Shown here piece after piece: positions 9,860 through 18,719 of a stretch of DNA of 64,000 nucleotides. Below the pieces are notes generated by a model that was not told the origin of the DNA, ran no database searches, and worked only from the letters and a program-made list of their open reading frames with translations. The position numbers and the translations under genes were made by a program. Location: assembly GCA_034638255.1 (NCBI GenBank), contig JAWPGT010000074.1, positions 1-64,000 on the forward strand, read 5' to 3'. How positions within the stretch are numbered: the first letter of the stretch is position 1; each line of letters opens with the position of its first letter. Source of the DNA: Coprinus comatus. Lineage: Eukaryota > Basidiomycota > Agaricomycetes > Agaricales > Agaricaceae.

Positions 9860-10456
9860 ATGGCTTTCTCATCACCAAACTTTGTCAAACTCAACAGTAT
9901 TAACTACTCTACCTGGGTAGGTGAAATGGAAGCGTGGTTCCGTGCTTCAGGCCTCTGGAAAGTCGTTTCAGGTGCCTACTCCAAGCCTACCCCTTCCCCA
10001 CCTGCTGTTTCTTCAACAATACCTGCCACCACCACAGAGTCAACCACTACCTCTTCCCCTTCTGCACCAACCCCTGCCTCTCATTCTGAGGCTCTAGATG
10101 CATGGGAAGCCAAGGCTGATAAGGCTACTGGCTGGTTGTTCCTCATGGTTGAGCCAGACCAGAGGATTCATTTCAATGGGATTCAGGATGATCCATGTAA
10201 GATGTGGAAGAGTTTAGAGGGGGTGCATTTGCAGAAGAGGCCTGGGGCAAGGTTCAACAGCTATGATGACCTTTTTAGCATTAGGAAGGGGGATGATGAA
10301 TCTTTGCAGTCTTTGATCAACAGGGTGGAGGAATGTATGAAGAAAATCAAAGATCTTCGGCCACAGGGCTTCTCTCTGGCCTCCCTGGATGAAGAACTCG
10401 CTTCCATGGCTCTTATTAGAGCTCTCCCATCTGAGGATTACTCCTCCTTCACCTCT
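9860..10456 (+). pseudogene. Copia-A gag, 5' part
   Basis: The ATG at 9860 opens a frame with the Copia/UBN2-type Gag signature (FVKLNSINYSTWVGEMEAWF) and a Ser/Thr/Pro-rich insert, followed by the helical capsid-like region (GARFNSYDDLFSIRKGDDES). The frame is cut after 199 codons by the Gypsy-B LTR at 10457; the apparent extension to 10483 is LTR sequence. It resumes in phase at 18720. Gag would assemble the virus-like particle. Confidence 0.9.
10452..10456. repeat. Target-site duplication CCTCT, left copy
   Basis: CCTCT directly precedes the left Gypsy-B LTR and is repeated at 18715-18719 directly after the right LTR. Five bases is normal for Gypsy integrases. Confidence 0.95.
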
Positions 10457-11091
10457 TGTTATGACCACGAACCGTTAAGCTGAACACTCCTGGAACTTAA
10501 ACGCTAGAGTGCAGTCGTGTAGGAACGTGCGATCAATAAACACTCTGCTGCAATCTCAAGGCCTTTCAACCTAGTGACCGAGAGGTATGGAGACAGAGAT
10601 GTATAAGGGCTACAACAGAAGAGATTAAAGCTTAAGGCTTTAATCGTCTAATACATCGAGTATTTATACTATTCTAGGGATGTACCTAATAATAGCTACT
10701 AACTAATTATAACCTAATACTCGTCATCGCTTTATAATCTACTCCATACACAATGCTAGAACTGTCAACAGGAGTAGGTGAGACATCGGGGTCGGGGACT
10801 ATTTACTCCATATACAATGAAAGATTAGTCAACAGGAGTAAAATGACGAAACAGATAACTAATACTGGAGCTGGGGAAATGTATACTTCTAAGCATAAGT
10901 GGAGTCTCATACTTAGTTCGACGTTAGGTCATAACGATGTCATAGTGATGTCACTGTGATGTCACCGGGGAGTGGTATGTCAAGCGGAGTCGTCCATGGT
11001 GTCATCATTGGGAATGAGTTCGGGGAAGATGGCGAACAAGTCTTCCTCGGTGGTGGTGGTACGGGCCGGTGGTTTGGGTGGACTCGTAACA
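10457..11091 (-). repeat. Gypsy-B 3' LTR, 635 bp
   Basis: It repeats 18080-18714. On the element strand it starts TGTTACGAG and ends CATAACA. The last 112 bases of ORF3 lie inside it (10980-11091), so about 36 codons of ORF3 are LTR-encoded. Small frames such as 10753-10959 and 18376-18582 are just this repeat. Confidence 0.96.
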
Positions 11092-12335
11092 TTACTTCCT
11101 TCCTTAAGGGGAATGTCCTCATTCTCAACTTCAGAGGTCTCTGAAAGGGGAGCCAGTGATGTTGGCCTCGGTGACGGGGTCGTAGTCTTCTCCAAAGTCT
11201 CGTCCAAAGTCTTCTTGATTTGATCCAGTACTCTGGCGTGAGCGGCGGCGTGCTTGGCGAGAGTGGGAATGGCATCGATGATGTCTTTCACTGCGAGATC
11301 CAGTCGGAATCGGGGTACGGGGTCCTGTCGATCGTGAGCGGCGTATCTCTGGTGGTTCATGAATGCTAGGACGCGTTGTCCCTCAATTGATTGGTCGTTG
11401 TGTCGGTTGCTGTTGTAAAAGTGTCCTATCTCCTTGTAGAATGTTACTGTCCGTTTTATCGGCAGGGCGGAGTTTAGGGTTTTGGATGTAGTGCTCCTCA
11501 ATAACGGAGGTCGGGATGGTGTTGGAAGGGAGGCCTTTGTACTTGTTGCGGGAGCAATGCTTGGCATAGTGGCCTGGAGCAGTTTGCTTACAGTGGTTGC
11601 AGAAGTAACTTTCGCAATGTGGTAAGAAGTGGTTATGTCCGTTACATGCAGGGCACCGACGCTGTGTGGATTTAATTGGTGGCATGTATGGGGTCTGGGG
11701 ACATTGGCTGGGAACGTTTGGTGGGATAGTAGGTTGGTCAGGTAGTAGCTTTCCTGAGTGGTCAGGTTCCGGGCCCATTGTTCGAGCATGTAGTGGTTCC
11801 TGAGGAGTGGTGTGAGTCGCTTCCGAGTCTCTAGAAAGGATTCCGTCCCTTCGAGTCTCAAGGTTGCTAGTGCTAACATATCGTGGTCCAAAACTAACGC
11901 TGAAGAGCGAAGGTCTTGAATTTCGGGATCTGTCAAGTCCTGGAAAAGCTGGTGGAGGCTAGCATGCTCTGGTTGTGAAAAACCATTCGATTGGAGTTTT
12001 TGACAAGTGTGGGCCAAGGTGTCCCAAAGGTACAGTTCCTTAGCTCTTTGAGGAAAGTAAGCAGATAGGTCTTCCCGAAGGGTGTGAAGGAGTGTGCGGC
12101 GTTCAGAGTTGTTTCGATGAACGGATTCGAGGTCAGCGATGTATGTTTCGCATGATAGTCGGAATCGAACAAGCTGAGTGTCAGGGGAATACGGGAGAGG
12201 GATGCGTGTGGTGGAACCATTGGTAGGAGCCAAGGTTTGGGTTGGGAGTACGGTGGAGGGGGCATTGGTGATAGTAGTGATGGGTGTATTGGGAGGAGAG
12301 TAGAGCATTGAACTGGGGATTTGGTCAGAGTCCAT
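10980..12335 (-). CDS. Gypsy-B ORF3, main frame
   Basis: A true ATG (12333-12335) lies 11 bases inside the pol frame, whose TGA is at 12325-12327. The frame runs 451 codons. The N-terminal half looks helical and Gag-like (ADLESVHRNNSERRTLLHTL; LHQLFQDLTDPEIQDL), the middle is Ser/Thr-rich, and the C-terminal third has a helical segment (AVKDIIDAIPTLAKHAAAHA) and an acidic tail. The reading frame passes through the polypurine tract and ends inside the 3' LTR. A tandem zinc-knuckle module is encoded in another frame within it (11383-11778). The role is unknown. Gypsy-A carries an ORF at the equivalent place, which argues against chance. Confidence 0.7.
   Translation of the reverse strand: MDSDQIPSSMLYSPPNTPITTITNAPSTVLPTQTLAPTNGSTTRIPLPYSPDTQLVRFRLSCETYIADLESVHRNNSERRTLLHTLREDLSAYFPQRAKELYLWDTLAHTCQKLQSNGFSQPEHASLHQLFQDLTDPEIQDLRSSALVLDHDMLALATLRLEGTESFLETRKRLTPLLRNHYMLEQWARNLTTQESYYLTNLLSHQTFPANVPRPHTCHQLNPHSVGALHVTDITTSYHIAKVTSATTVSKLLQATMPSIAPATSTKASLPTPSRPPLLRSTTSKTLNSALPIKRTVTFYKEIGHFYNSNRHNDQSIEGQRVLAFMNHQRYAAHDRQDPVPRFRLDLAVKDIIDAIPTLAKHAAAHARVLDQIKKTLDETLEKTTTPSPRPTSLAPLSETSEVENEDIPLKEGSNVTSPPKPPARTTTTEEDLFAIFPELIPNDDTMDDSA
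11092..11107 (-). other. Gypsy-B polypurine tract inside ORF3
   Basis: On the element strand AAGGAAGGAAGTAA precedes the 3' LTR start TGTTACG. It also codes KEGSN in ORF3. Confidence 0.8.
11383..11778 (-). CDS. Gypsy-B zinc-knuckle frame embedded in ORF3
   Basis: A 131-codon frame with its own ATG lies wholly within the ORF3 main frame, shifted by -1 (start offset 557, remainder 2). It encodes CPACNGHNHFLPHC (CX2CX4HX4C) and CNHCKQTAPGHYAKHC (CX2CX6HX4C), separated by four residues exactly as in Gypsy-A ORF3. The conserved pair of knuckles shows that this frame is translated, or was until recently. Expression would need -1 frameshifting or internal initiation; alternatively two compensating indels moved the module out of the main frame. 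Confidence 0.65.
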   Translation of the reverse strand: MGPEPDHSGKLLPDQPTIPPNVPSQCPQTPYMPPIKSTQRRCPACNGHNHFLPHCESYFCNHCKQTAPGHYAKHCSRNKYKGLPSNTIPTSVIEEHYIQNPKLRPADKTDSNILQGDRTLLQQQPTQRPIN

Positions 12336-13953
12336 GTCTCTCTTTATAACCTTTTAGGATTGCTCCTGAATTGGTAAGATTCGATTCAGGCTCCCAAGAA
12401 TCTTCCGTGGAAGAGTATCCTTTCCAATGAACAAGATACCGTCTTGTCCTCGGGGTTCCTCGGTGGTTCAGGATATTTTCGACTTCGTATTCTTCTTCTC
12501 CATTTACGATGTCTGGAGGTGGTGTTGTAAACATTTTGCCATATACGTCATTCTCTTTGACAGGAGTGAGGAGTTGGATATGGAATTTGTTGTGGATTCT
12601 CCACATCATTGGTAACTCTAGTTTATAGGTGGTTGTTCCTATTTTGCGTAGAATTTTGAAGGGGCCTTCTCGGCGCTGTGCTATCTTCTTCGATTTGTAT
12701 TTGATTTGGAGGTTTCTGTTATCGAGCCAGACCCGTTGTCCTGGTTCTAGGGTTGGTAATGGTCTGTTCGATCGAGCGGCCATAAGTTGACGCATATGTT
12801 CATGAGCTTCTTGAGCCTGTTCTCTTGTTTGTTTGAGGTACTCAAATCGGGATGAGATAGATGGGATGTTTGAGGGTTCTTCTGTAGTATGGAATGTTTT
12901 TGGTGCATAGCCATACATTAGTTCGAATGGGGTTTGAGTGCGACCAGCATGGGTACGGGAATTGTGTGTAAATTCGAGGATAGGCAGTGTTCGTGCCCAG
13001 GAGTTGGGATTTGCAGAGCAATAGATGGATAAGAATAGTTCGATCTCTTGATTGAATCTTTCGGTTGATCCGTCGGATTGAGGATGATAGGCGGTCGAGT
13101 ATGCGGGTTCTATGTTTAGTTTTGAATAGAATTCTTGCATTGACTTGGCGATGAATTGGGGTCCTCGATCTGAGATAACCTTTTCGGGAGTTCCGAATTT
13201 GGCGAATAACCGTTCTATCAATAGCTCGGCTATGTCATCGGCTGTGGCTGTTTTCGCAGTAGGAATAATTAATATCCCCTTTGTAAGTCCATGGTCCACT
13301 ATGGACAATATAGAGTCATAGGGGCCGTCTGGGGGTAGATCCGTTATCATATCCATGGAGATTTGGGTAAATGGACGGATGGAAGCAGGTCCTTTTATGG
13401 GTTGTAAAGGTGCTCTGAGTGGGTGGCGGTTGATCTTGTATTGTTGACAAGTTCCACAACCTTGAACGTAGTTGTGTACGAACGAGTTCATACCGGGCCA
13501 GTAACAGTATTGCTTTAGTTTTCGTAAAGTTTCTGTAATTCCTGGGTGTCCAGCGGTGATATGGTCGTGTACTCTTTGTAAGAGGGATCGTCTAAGAAGA
13601 AGATCATCCGGGATGACAATCTTATTCTGGTAGCGGAGGAAACCATCGTCATCGATGACGTATGTTTCAGGAATAGATGAAGACCGTTGCTGAGTGACGT
13701 CTTTTATTTTCTGACCGATGAGGTCATCAATAATGCAGAGTGACGTTTCTTGTAAATCTGTGGAGAATAATGACGGGGGTAGTGCAGTTACGTCATGATT
13801 ATCGTCTCCGATAGGTACGTGATCAGGTCTTCGGGATAGATGATCAGCGGGACCATTTTTCTTGCCGGGAATATGTCGGATTTCGATGTTGAATCGTTGC
13901 ATATACGCTGTCCATCGTGCTTGTCGTCGGTTGAGTCTTGAGGGTTCTTCCAA
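12325..13953 (-). CDS. Gypsy-B integrase with chromodomain (pol 3' part)
   Basis: The frame starts in the RNase H C-terminal part (LNRRQARWTAYMQRF; GPADHLSRRPDH). It continues with the integrase H2C2 domain (HITAGHPGI ... CGTCQQY), the DDE core (DMITDLPP; ISDRGPQF; HPQSDGSTERFNQE), the GPFKIL-type domain and a chromodomain (YLVHWKGYSSTEDSWEPESN). It ends in HGL with TGA at 12325-12327. Its first codons lie beyond a frame break with the upstream pol ORF at about 13935-13950, so they have no independent start. Integrase inserts the cDNA; the chromodomain is expected to target chromatin. Confidence 0.92.
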   Translation of the reverse strand: MEEPSRLNRRQARWTAYMQRFNIEIRHIPGKKNGPADHLSRRPDHVPIGDDNHDVTALPPSLFSTDLQETSLCIIDDLIGQKIKDVTQQRSSSIPETYVIDDDGFLRYQNKIVIPDDLLLRRSLLQRVHDHITAGHPGITETLRKLKQYCYWPGMNSFVHNYVQGCGTCQQYKINRHPLRAPLQPIKGPASIRPFTQISMDMITDLPPDGPYDSILSIVDHGLTKGILIIPTAKTATADDIAELLIERLFAKFGTPEKVISDRGPQFIAKSMQEFYSKLNIEPAYSTAYHPQSDGSTERFNQEIELFLSIYCSANPNSWARTLPILEFTHNSRTHAGRTQTPFELMYGYAPKTFHTTEEPSNIPSISSRFEYLKQTREQAQEAHEHMRQLMAARSNRPLPTLEPGQRVWLDNRNLQIKYKSKKIAQRREGPFKILRKIGTTTYKLELPMMWRIHNKFHIQLLTPVKENDVYGKMFTTPPPDIVNGEEEYEVENILNHRGTPRTRRYLVHWKGYSSTEDSWEPESNLTNSGAILKGYKERHGL

Positions 13954-15815
13954 CGTTTGAGGTTTTCGTGATCAGACCATACAATGGTTTTGTGTGGTGA
14001 TCCTTCGAAGTAGTGTCTCCACTCTGTGAGTGCTCGAATTATTGCGAGAAATTCTTGCTCTGAGCAATGATAATTTCGTTCGGCGGGATTGAAACTTCGG
14101 CTGTGATAAGCAACTGGGTGCTTGACTCCATTGGTGTCTCGTTGTAGTAGGACAGCTCCTGTTGCGTATAGAGATGCATCGCATTCTATTTCAAACGGTT
14201 TAGTTTGATCGGCAACTGTGAGGATGGGCTGTGTGAGAAATCGCGCTTTCAGATCTTCGAATGAAGACTGGCATTCGGATGTCCAATCAAATACTTTAGT
14301 ATTAGACATAAGAGCGTTAAGCGGATGTGCGAGGTCGGAGTAGTTTCGAATGAATTTGCGGTAGAAGTTGCAAAATCCAATGAACTTGCGAACGTCTCGT
14401 ACTGATTTGGGTACGGGCCATTGTTGGATGCCTTGTAATTTTGCGGGGTCCATGGCGACGTTGTTGGGAGTGATGATTACACCGAGATACTCGAGGTGTT
14501 GTTTTTCGAATTTGCATTTCTCTGTTTTGAGAAATAGATCATTCTTTAGGAGGATTCGTAGTACTTCTTTAGTGATACGGCGAAGTTCCTCTTTAGTTTT
14601 GGCATGAATGAGGATATCATCCATATAGACAATGACTTCTCCATCATCTATCAGCTTTCTAAACAATGAGTCCATCATTGCTTGGAAGGTAGCTGGCGAG
14701 TTGCACATTCCAAAGAACATGACTGTGGGTTCGAAAAGTCCTTTAGTTGTTTTAAAGGCTCCTTTCCATTGATCTCCATCTTTTATGCGGATATTGTTAT
14801 ATCCTAGACGAACATCAAGTTTTGTGAACCATTTCGAATCTCTCAATTTGTCGAGTATTGATGAGATGAGGGGAATGGGATATGCGTTTTTGATAGTGTG
14901 TTGATTTAGATATCTGTAATCTTGACAGGGCCGTAGTTTTCCATCTTTCTTTCCTACAAAGAAGAAAGGGGAGGCCATAGGTGATTTTGAAGGTCGAATG
15001 TAACCTTTTTCAAGATTCTCTTTTAAGAAGGTGTCGAGTTCCTTCTCTTCTAGAGGTGATAACCGATATGGTTTAATTGAACGAGCTTCGAATGAATCTT
15101 CGAGTTCAATTTTATGATCCCAAGGTCGGGTTTGAGGAAAGCGTTCTGATGCTTTCTTGTCAAAGAGTTTGTAGAATTCGGCGAACTCTTTAGGAACGAC
15201 TTTCTTAGGGTCGTCTTGTTTCTTGTCACCAAATTGTTGAGCAATGGTGTTAGAGGATGATGTTTTGACGTTGATTTCAACTGAGTCTTCCTTGTCGAGG
15301 CAGATTTTGTTCAGTTGTGTGTCATCATCTGTAATGGTTTGAATTAGATCAAGGTATATTTCGTCGCTTGATTCTTCTTCTCTCCATTTAAGTAATCTGT
15401 CAGACCAATTGATGTCTGGATTATTTTCCTGTAACCAGGGGAATCCTAAAATGATTCTAGGTTTTCCGAGACTGATTATTTTGGCTTCGATGGTTGTTTG
15501 TCGACCATTAACTGTACAGTTCAATGGGGAATAGAATGAACAAACACCATTTTTTGTACCATCTGCATTGTAAGCAGTAATGGGTTTTAAGAGTTTCTTG
15601 ACAGGCCATTGGTGTTGTTTTACCAAAGCTGGGTCAATGAAATTTCCTCCTGCTCCTGAGTCTATGAGGGCGAGGATATCCACGGTTTCTGAGTTGGCTA
15701 CTGCACTGGAAGTTTGTGTGGGGGCGTAGATAGAGTTGGATCCATTTCCTCCGAGTTGTACAGCGTTGAGTGGAAGAGGAATAGAATATGATGATGTAGA
15801 TGGGGCAGTAGACAC
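13935..15815 (-). CDS. Gypsy-B protease, reverse transcriptase and RNase H (pol 5' part)
   Basis: Aspartic protease (LALIDSGAGGNFIDP) is followed by reverse transcriptase (FFFVGKKDGKLRPCQDYRYL; catalytic VIVYMDD) and RNase H (ECDASLYATGAVLL; SDHENLKRW). The frame is -1 to gag and is open before the nominal GTG at 15815, back across the gag stop (TAA at 15851-15853). This fits a Gag-Pol made by frameshifting, although I see no standard slippery heptamer. After KRWKNPQ the frame departs from the conserved RNase H sequence, which resumes in another frame. That is a one-base difference near 13938, so the last roughly 45 codons of the open frame (to 13788) are out-of-frame translation. Confidence 0.92.
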
Positions 15816-15850
15816 AGATGGAAGAGAGTTAGACGTGGTGGCTAATCTCT

Positions 15851-17011
15851 TTAAGCAAAATCCTTGATTTCGCTGTTGAAATCGTCGTTCATGTTATCTT
15901 GGGAGAAGTAATCGTAGACGTCTGCTACTTCTTCTTCAGGGGCGGTTTCAATGAGGTTGTTGATCTGGCGTCGTAGATGGGGGTTTCGATTTTTGGTCGG
16001 GGCCTTCCTCTGGTTGTACGCCTGGCGAGGGATTGACCTCGGGCGATTAGGTGATGGGCCAGTTCGTCGAGCTGGGCATCGGTTGGCGAAATGGCCTGGT
16101 TTCTTGCAGAGGAAACAGAGTCGATCTCTGAATAATTCCTTTTGTTCGCTTGTGAAGACTCTGTCGATGAATTGATTAAGGATTTCTCCGGGATCAATTT
16201 GAGATGGCTGAGGGGCTTCTTCTTCAAAGTCCTCCTGTTCATCGTGTATGTTACAGAGTTCCTCTTCACCGTTGAGGCGAAGGTTATTGATTGCCTCTTC
16301 GATGTAGTCGACATCCATGGCGTACGGGTCTTTTGCGACCACGGGTGGTTGAACGTAACGCGGGATAGACTGCGGTTGACGAAAGTTTTGAGCCTGGCGA
16401 TAGCGAGGGTTTTGACGTATTTGAGGGTTCCTTTGGGGATAGTGTGTCTGACGATAGTCTCGTTCAGACTGAAGTATGTGGCTGGCTGCGCGGGCAGCGC
16501 CTTTCCATGCTTCATAGGTATCGGCTGGCATGGCTCTGATGGCATACATTCCAATTGTGGGTTCAAGACCCATTTTGAAGAGATGGATTTTGAGTGTGTC
16601 TTGTGTGATTTGTGCTTCAAGTGCGAGGGATTCAAATTCTGCAATGTACTCGTGTACGTTGCGCATTCCTTGTTTAAACTTGGTAATCCGGGCCATGGCA
16701 TCTGAGACATGGGTGGATGAGCGGAAGCTTGTGTCCAAGGCTTTGTTGAATGCTGTGAAGGTTCCGAAGTTGTAGGTTGAGTTCTTGTCGTCATATGCGC
16801 TTTCTGTGAAGGCATGTGCCCATGTGGCTGCCGGTCCAACCATAAGGGAAAGAGTGTATAGGATCTTTGTTTCGCTGTCATGGAATCGGGCTTGATCTGC
16901 TGCATAGTAGATTCCGAGTTGTTGTTTCCAATGACCGTAGGATGCTGTGTCTCCAGCGAATGGTGGGGGAACTGGAAGTTTGAGTGCTGGGACTGTAGTT
17001 GTGGTGGGCAT
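15851..17011 (-). CDS. Gypsy-B Gag
   Basis: A 386-codon frame with ATG at 17009-17011. It contains a retrotransposon Gag capsid region (FAGDTASYGHWKQQLGIYY; MARITKFKQGMRNVHEYIAE) and a C-terminal CCHC zinc knuckle (CFLCKKPGHFANRC), followed by a basic stretch. It would form the particle and bind element RNA. The frame is also open upstream of the ATG with Pro/Thr-rich codons, so the true N-terminus may be longer. A second open frame at 17151-17462, also Pro-rich, may be its continuation in another frame. It ends TAA, and pol follows in the -1 frame. Confidence 0.9.
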   Translation of the reverse strand: MPTTTTVPALKLPVPPPFAGDTASYGHWKQQLGIYYAADQARFHDSETKILYTLSLMVGPAATWAHAFTESAYDDKNSTYNFGTFTAFNKALDTSFRSSTHVSDAMARITKFKQGMRNVHEYIAEFESLALEAQITQDTLKIHLFKMGLEPTIGMYAIRAMPADTYEAWKGAARAASHILQSERDYRQTHYPQRNPQIRQNPRYRQAQNFRQPQSIPRYVQPPVVAKDPYAMDVDYIEEAINNLRLNGEEELCNIHDEQEDFEEEAPQPSQIDPGEILNQFIDRVFTSEQKELFRDRLCFLCKKPGHFANRCPARRTGPSPNRPRSIPRQAYNQRKAPTKNRNPHLRRQINNLIETAPEEEVADVYDYFSQDNMNDDFNSEIKDFA

Positions 17012-18079
17012 CTTTGAATTTGAGCTTGGCGAGCTGTTTGTAGTAGGTGCGAAGGGATTTGGTGGAGCCGGGGGTAATGACGGAGTGTGTGGAGTTGTTG
17101 GGTTGGCGGGAGTTGTGATTGGTGTATGGACTCGAGACGGGATAGTAACTCTAGGTCTTCGAGGAGGGATTGGCGGGGGTCGTCGTCTGAGTCGTCTTCT
17201 TCAGATGAAGATTGTTGTGGTTTTTCCCTGTATTGTCTTGAAGTTTCGCTAGATTGCGAACCTTGTCGTTGTATAGGACTAGGTTCTCCGAAAAGCTGAG
17301 ATTGGGGAGGTACTGGTGGTTGTGTATAAAATGACGAGGTGGAGCGTCCAGAGTCTTGTGAGGTAGAGGCTTGGATCGGTCCGGGGATGTGAACTGGGAA
17401 GGGTTCGGTGGAAGGGGTTTCTCGGTAGCGAGATCTGCTTCGTTGAAGTTGTGTCCTATCAAATTCCGGTTTAGGAACTGATGTTTGACTGGTTCTTCGT
17501 TGTCGTGAAATGATGATTCAGAGTTGGTGGTTGCCCAAGAATTTGTAGAGGTTTTTATAAAGGAGTGTGGTGGTGTAAGGAATGGATTGGGAATGGAAAA
17601 GGGAGAACTGCTGCCTAACAGCTTGATAATGCTCGCTTAGAGCTTTTACTGACTAACAGCTTGAGTGCTCGCTTAGAGCTTTTACTGACTTAACAGCTTG
17701 CGCTCGCTTAGAGCTTGACGGCCAGGGGGTCCTAATTAAAGGGGCCTGACTACGACTTACTAAATGCGTAGATTTCAGCGATGTACAAACCCACCGCGGT
17801 CCGGTTGGCTAGGATTTCAAACACCTAGACTTCCCACTTTGCTCCGGCGAAGGAGTATCACTTTGTGAGCTGCGACGCGTTATACCAGGGATTAGCGGGT
17901 ATAACGACTACCAGTATACCACTAAGAGGTACCGGTTAGACCAGAACAAGTAACGCCGTTTCAAGTTCCAAGATGACGGGAATCGATTGACTGCCGGGTT
18001 TCGACAATCCTCCGTTCGGTTCCAAGGGGGAGAGACCGGATAACCCTACCGGTCCAGTGAAAGGGAAGCTTTAATCTAA
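17012..18079 (-). other. Gypsy-B leader with a short tandem repeat
   Basis: The leader lies between the 5' LTR and Gag. At about 17617-17720 three imperfect copies (roughly 33-45 bp) of a unit containing TAACAGCTTG and GCTCGCTTAGAGCTT stand in tandem. They could fold into similar hairpins near the RNA 5' end, perhaps for packaging or dimerisation; that is a guess. A Pro-rich open frame (17151-17462) lies here too. Confidence 0.6.
18066..18079 (-). other. Gypsy-B self-priming primer-binding site
   Basis: On the element strand the two bases TT follow the LTR, then AGATTAAAGCTT (18077 down to 18066). This is perfectly complementary over 12 bases to AAGCTTTAATCT within the LTR (18256 down to 18245). 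That LTR segment begins 35 bases after a TATAAATACT box (18291 down to 18282), where the mRNA 5' end is expected. A primer site complementary to the element's own mRNA start is the Tf1/sushi self-priming arrangement. Confidence 0.75.
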
Positions 18080-18714
18080 TGTTATGACCACGAACCGTTA
18101 AGCTGAACACTCCTGGAACTTAAACGCTAGAGTGCAGTCGTGTAGGAACGTGCGATCAATAAACACTCTGCTGCAATCTCAAGGCCTTTCAACCTAGTGA
18201 CCGAGAGGTATGGAGACAGAGATGTATAAGGGCTACAACAGAAGAGATTAAAGCTTAAGGCTTTAATCGTCTAATACATCGAGTATTTATACTATTCTAG
18301 GGATGTACCTAATAATAGCTACTAACTAATTATAACCTAATACTCGTCATCGCTTTATAATCTACTCCATACACAATGCTAGAACTGTCAACAGGAGTAG
18401 GTGAGACATCGGGGTCGGGGACTATTTACTCCATATACAATGAAAGATTAGTCAACAGGAGTAAAATGACGAAACAGATAACTAATACTGGAGCTGGGGA
18501 AATGTATACTTCTAAGCATAAGTGGAGTCTCATACTTAGTTCGACGTTAGGTCATAACGATGTCATAGTGATGTCACTGTGATGTCACCGGGGAGTGGTA
18601 TGTCAAGCGGAGTCGTCCATGGTGTCATCATTGGGAATGAGTTCGGGGAAGATGGCGAACAAGTCTTCCTCGGTGGTGGTGGTACGGGCCGGTGGTTTGG
18701 GTGGACTCGTAACA
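18080..18714 (-). repeat. Gypsy-B 5' LTR, 635 bp
   Basis: It reads the same as 10457-11091. It holds the presumed promoter: TATAAATACT (18291-18282) and the likely RNA start around 18256, where GATTAAAGC...GCTTTAATC forms an inverted repeat. Its outer 112 bases encode the ORF3 C-terminus in the other copy but are promoter-distal here. Confidence 0.96.
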
Positions 18715-18719
18715 CCTCT
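18715..18719. repeat. Target-site duplication CCTCT, right copy
   Basis: It matches 10452-10456 and belongs to the Copia gag reading frame (Thr-Ser codons). Confidence 0.95.

Larger units (their letters stand above)
10457..18714 (-). mobile_element. Gypsy-B: chromodomain Ty3/Gypsy element inserted in Copia-A
   Basis: An 8258-bp element on the minus strand, bounded by two 635-bp LTRs that read as identical and by CCTCT duplications. Its order on its own strand is 5' LTR, self-complementary primer site, leader, Gag, protease-RT-RNase H, integrase-chromodomain, ORF3 with zinc knuckles, polypurine tract, 3' LTR. It is the youngest insertion here: it is nested in Copia-A, whose LTRs have already diverged. 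Pol has one frame break in RNase H, so this copy may be non-autonomous or may contain a sequencing error. Confidence 0.97.

Noticed and set aside
16142..16705. 187-codon plus-strand frame across Gypsy-B gag
   Set aside because: It is antisense to a clearly supported Gag with a zinc knuckle; it starts at GTG-like context and has no domain.
18579..18714. Apparent N-terminal extension of the Copia frame at 18579
   Set aside because: These codons are Gypsy-B LTR sequence; the Copia frame resumes only after the CCTCT duplication.
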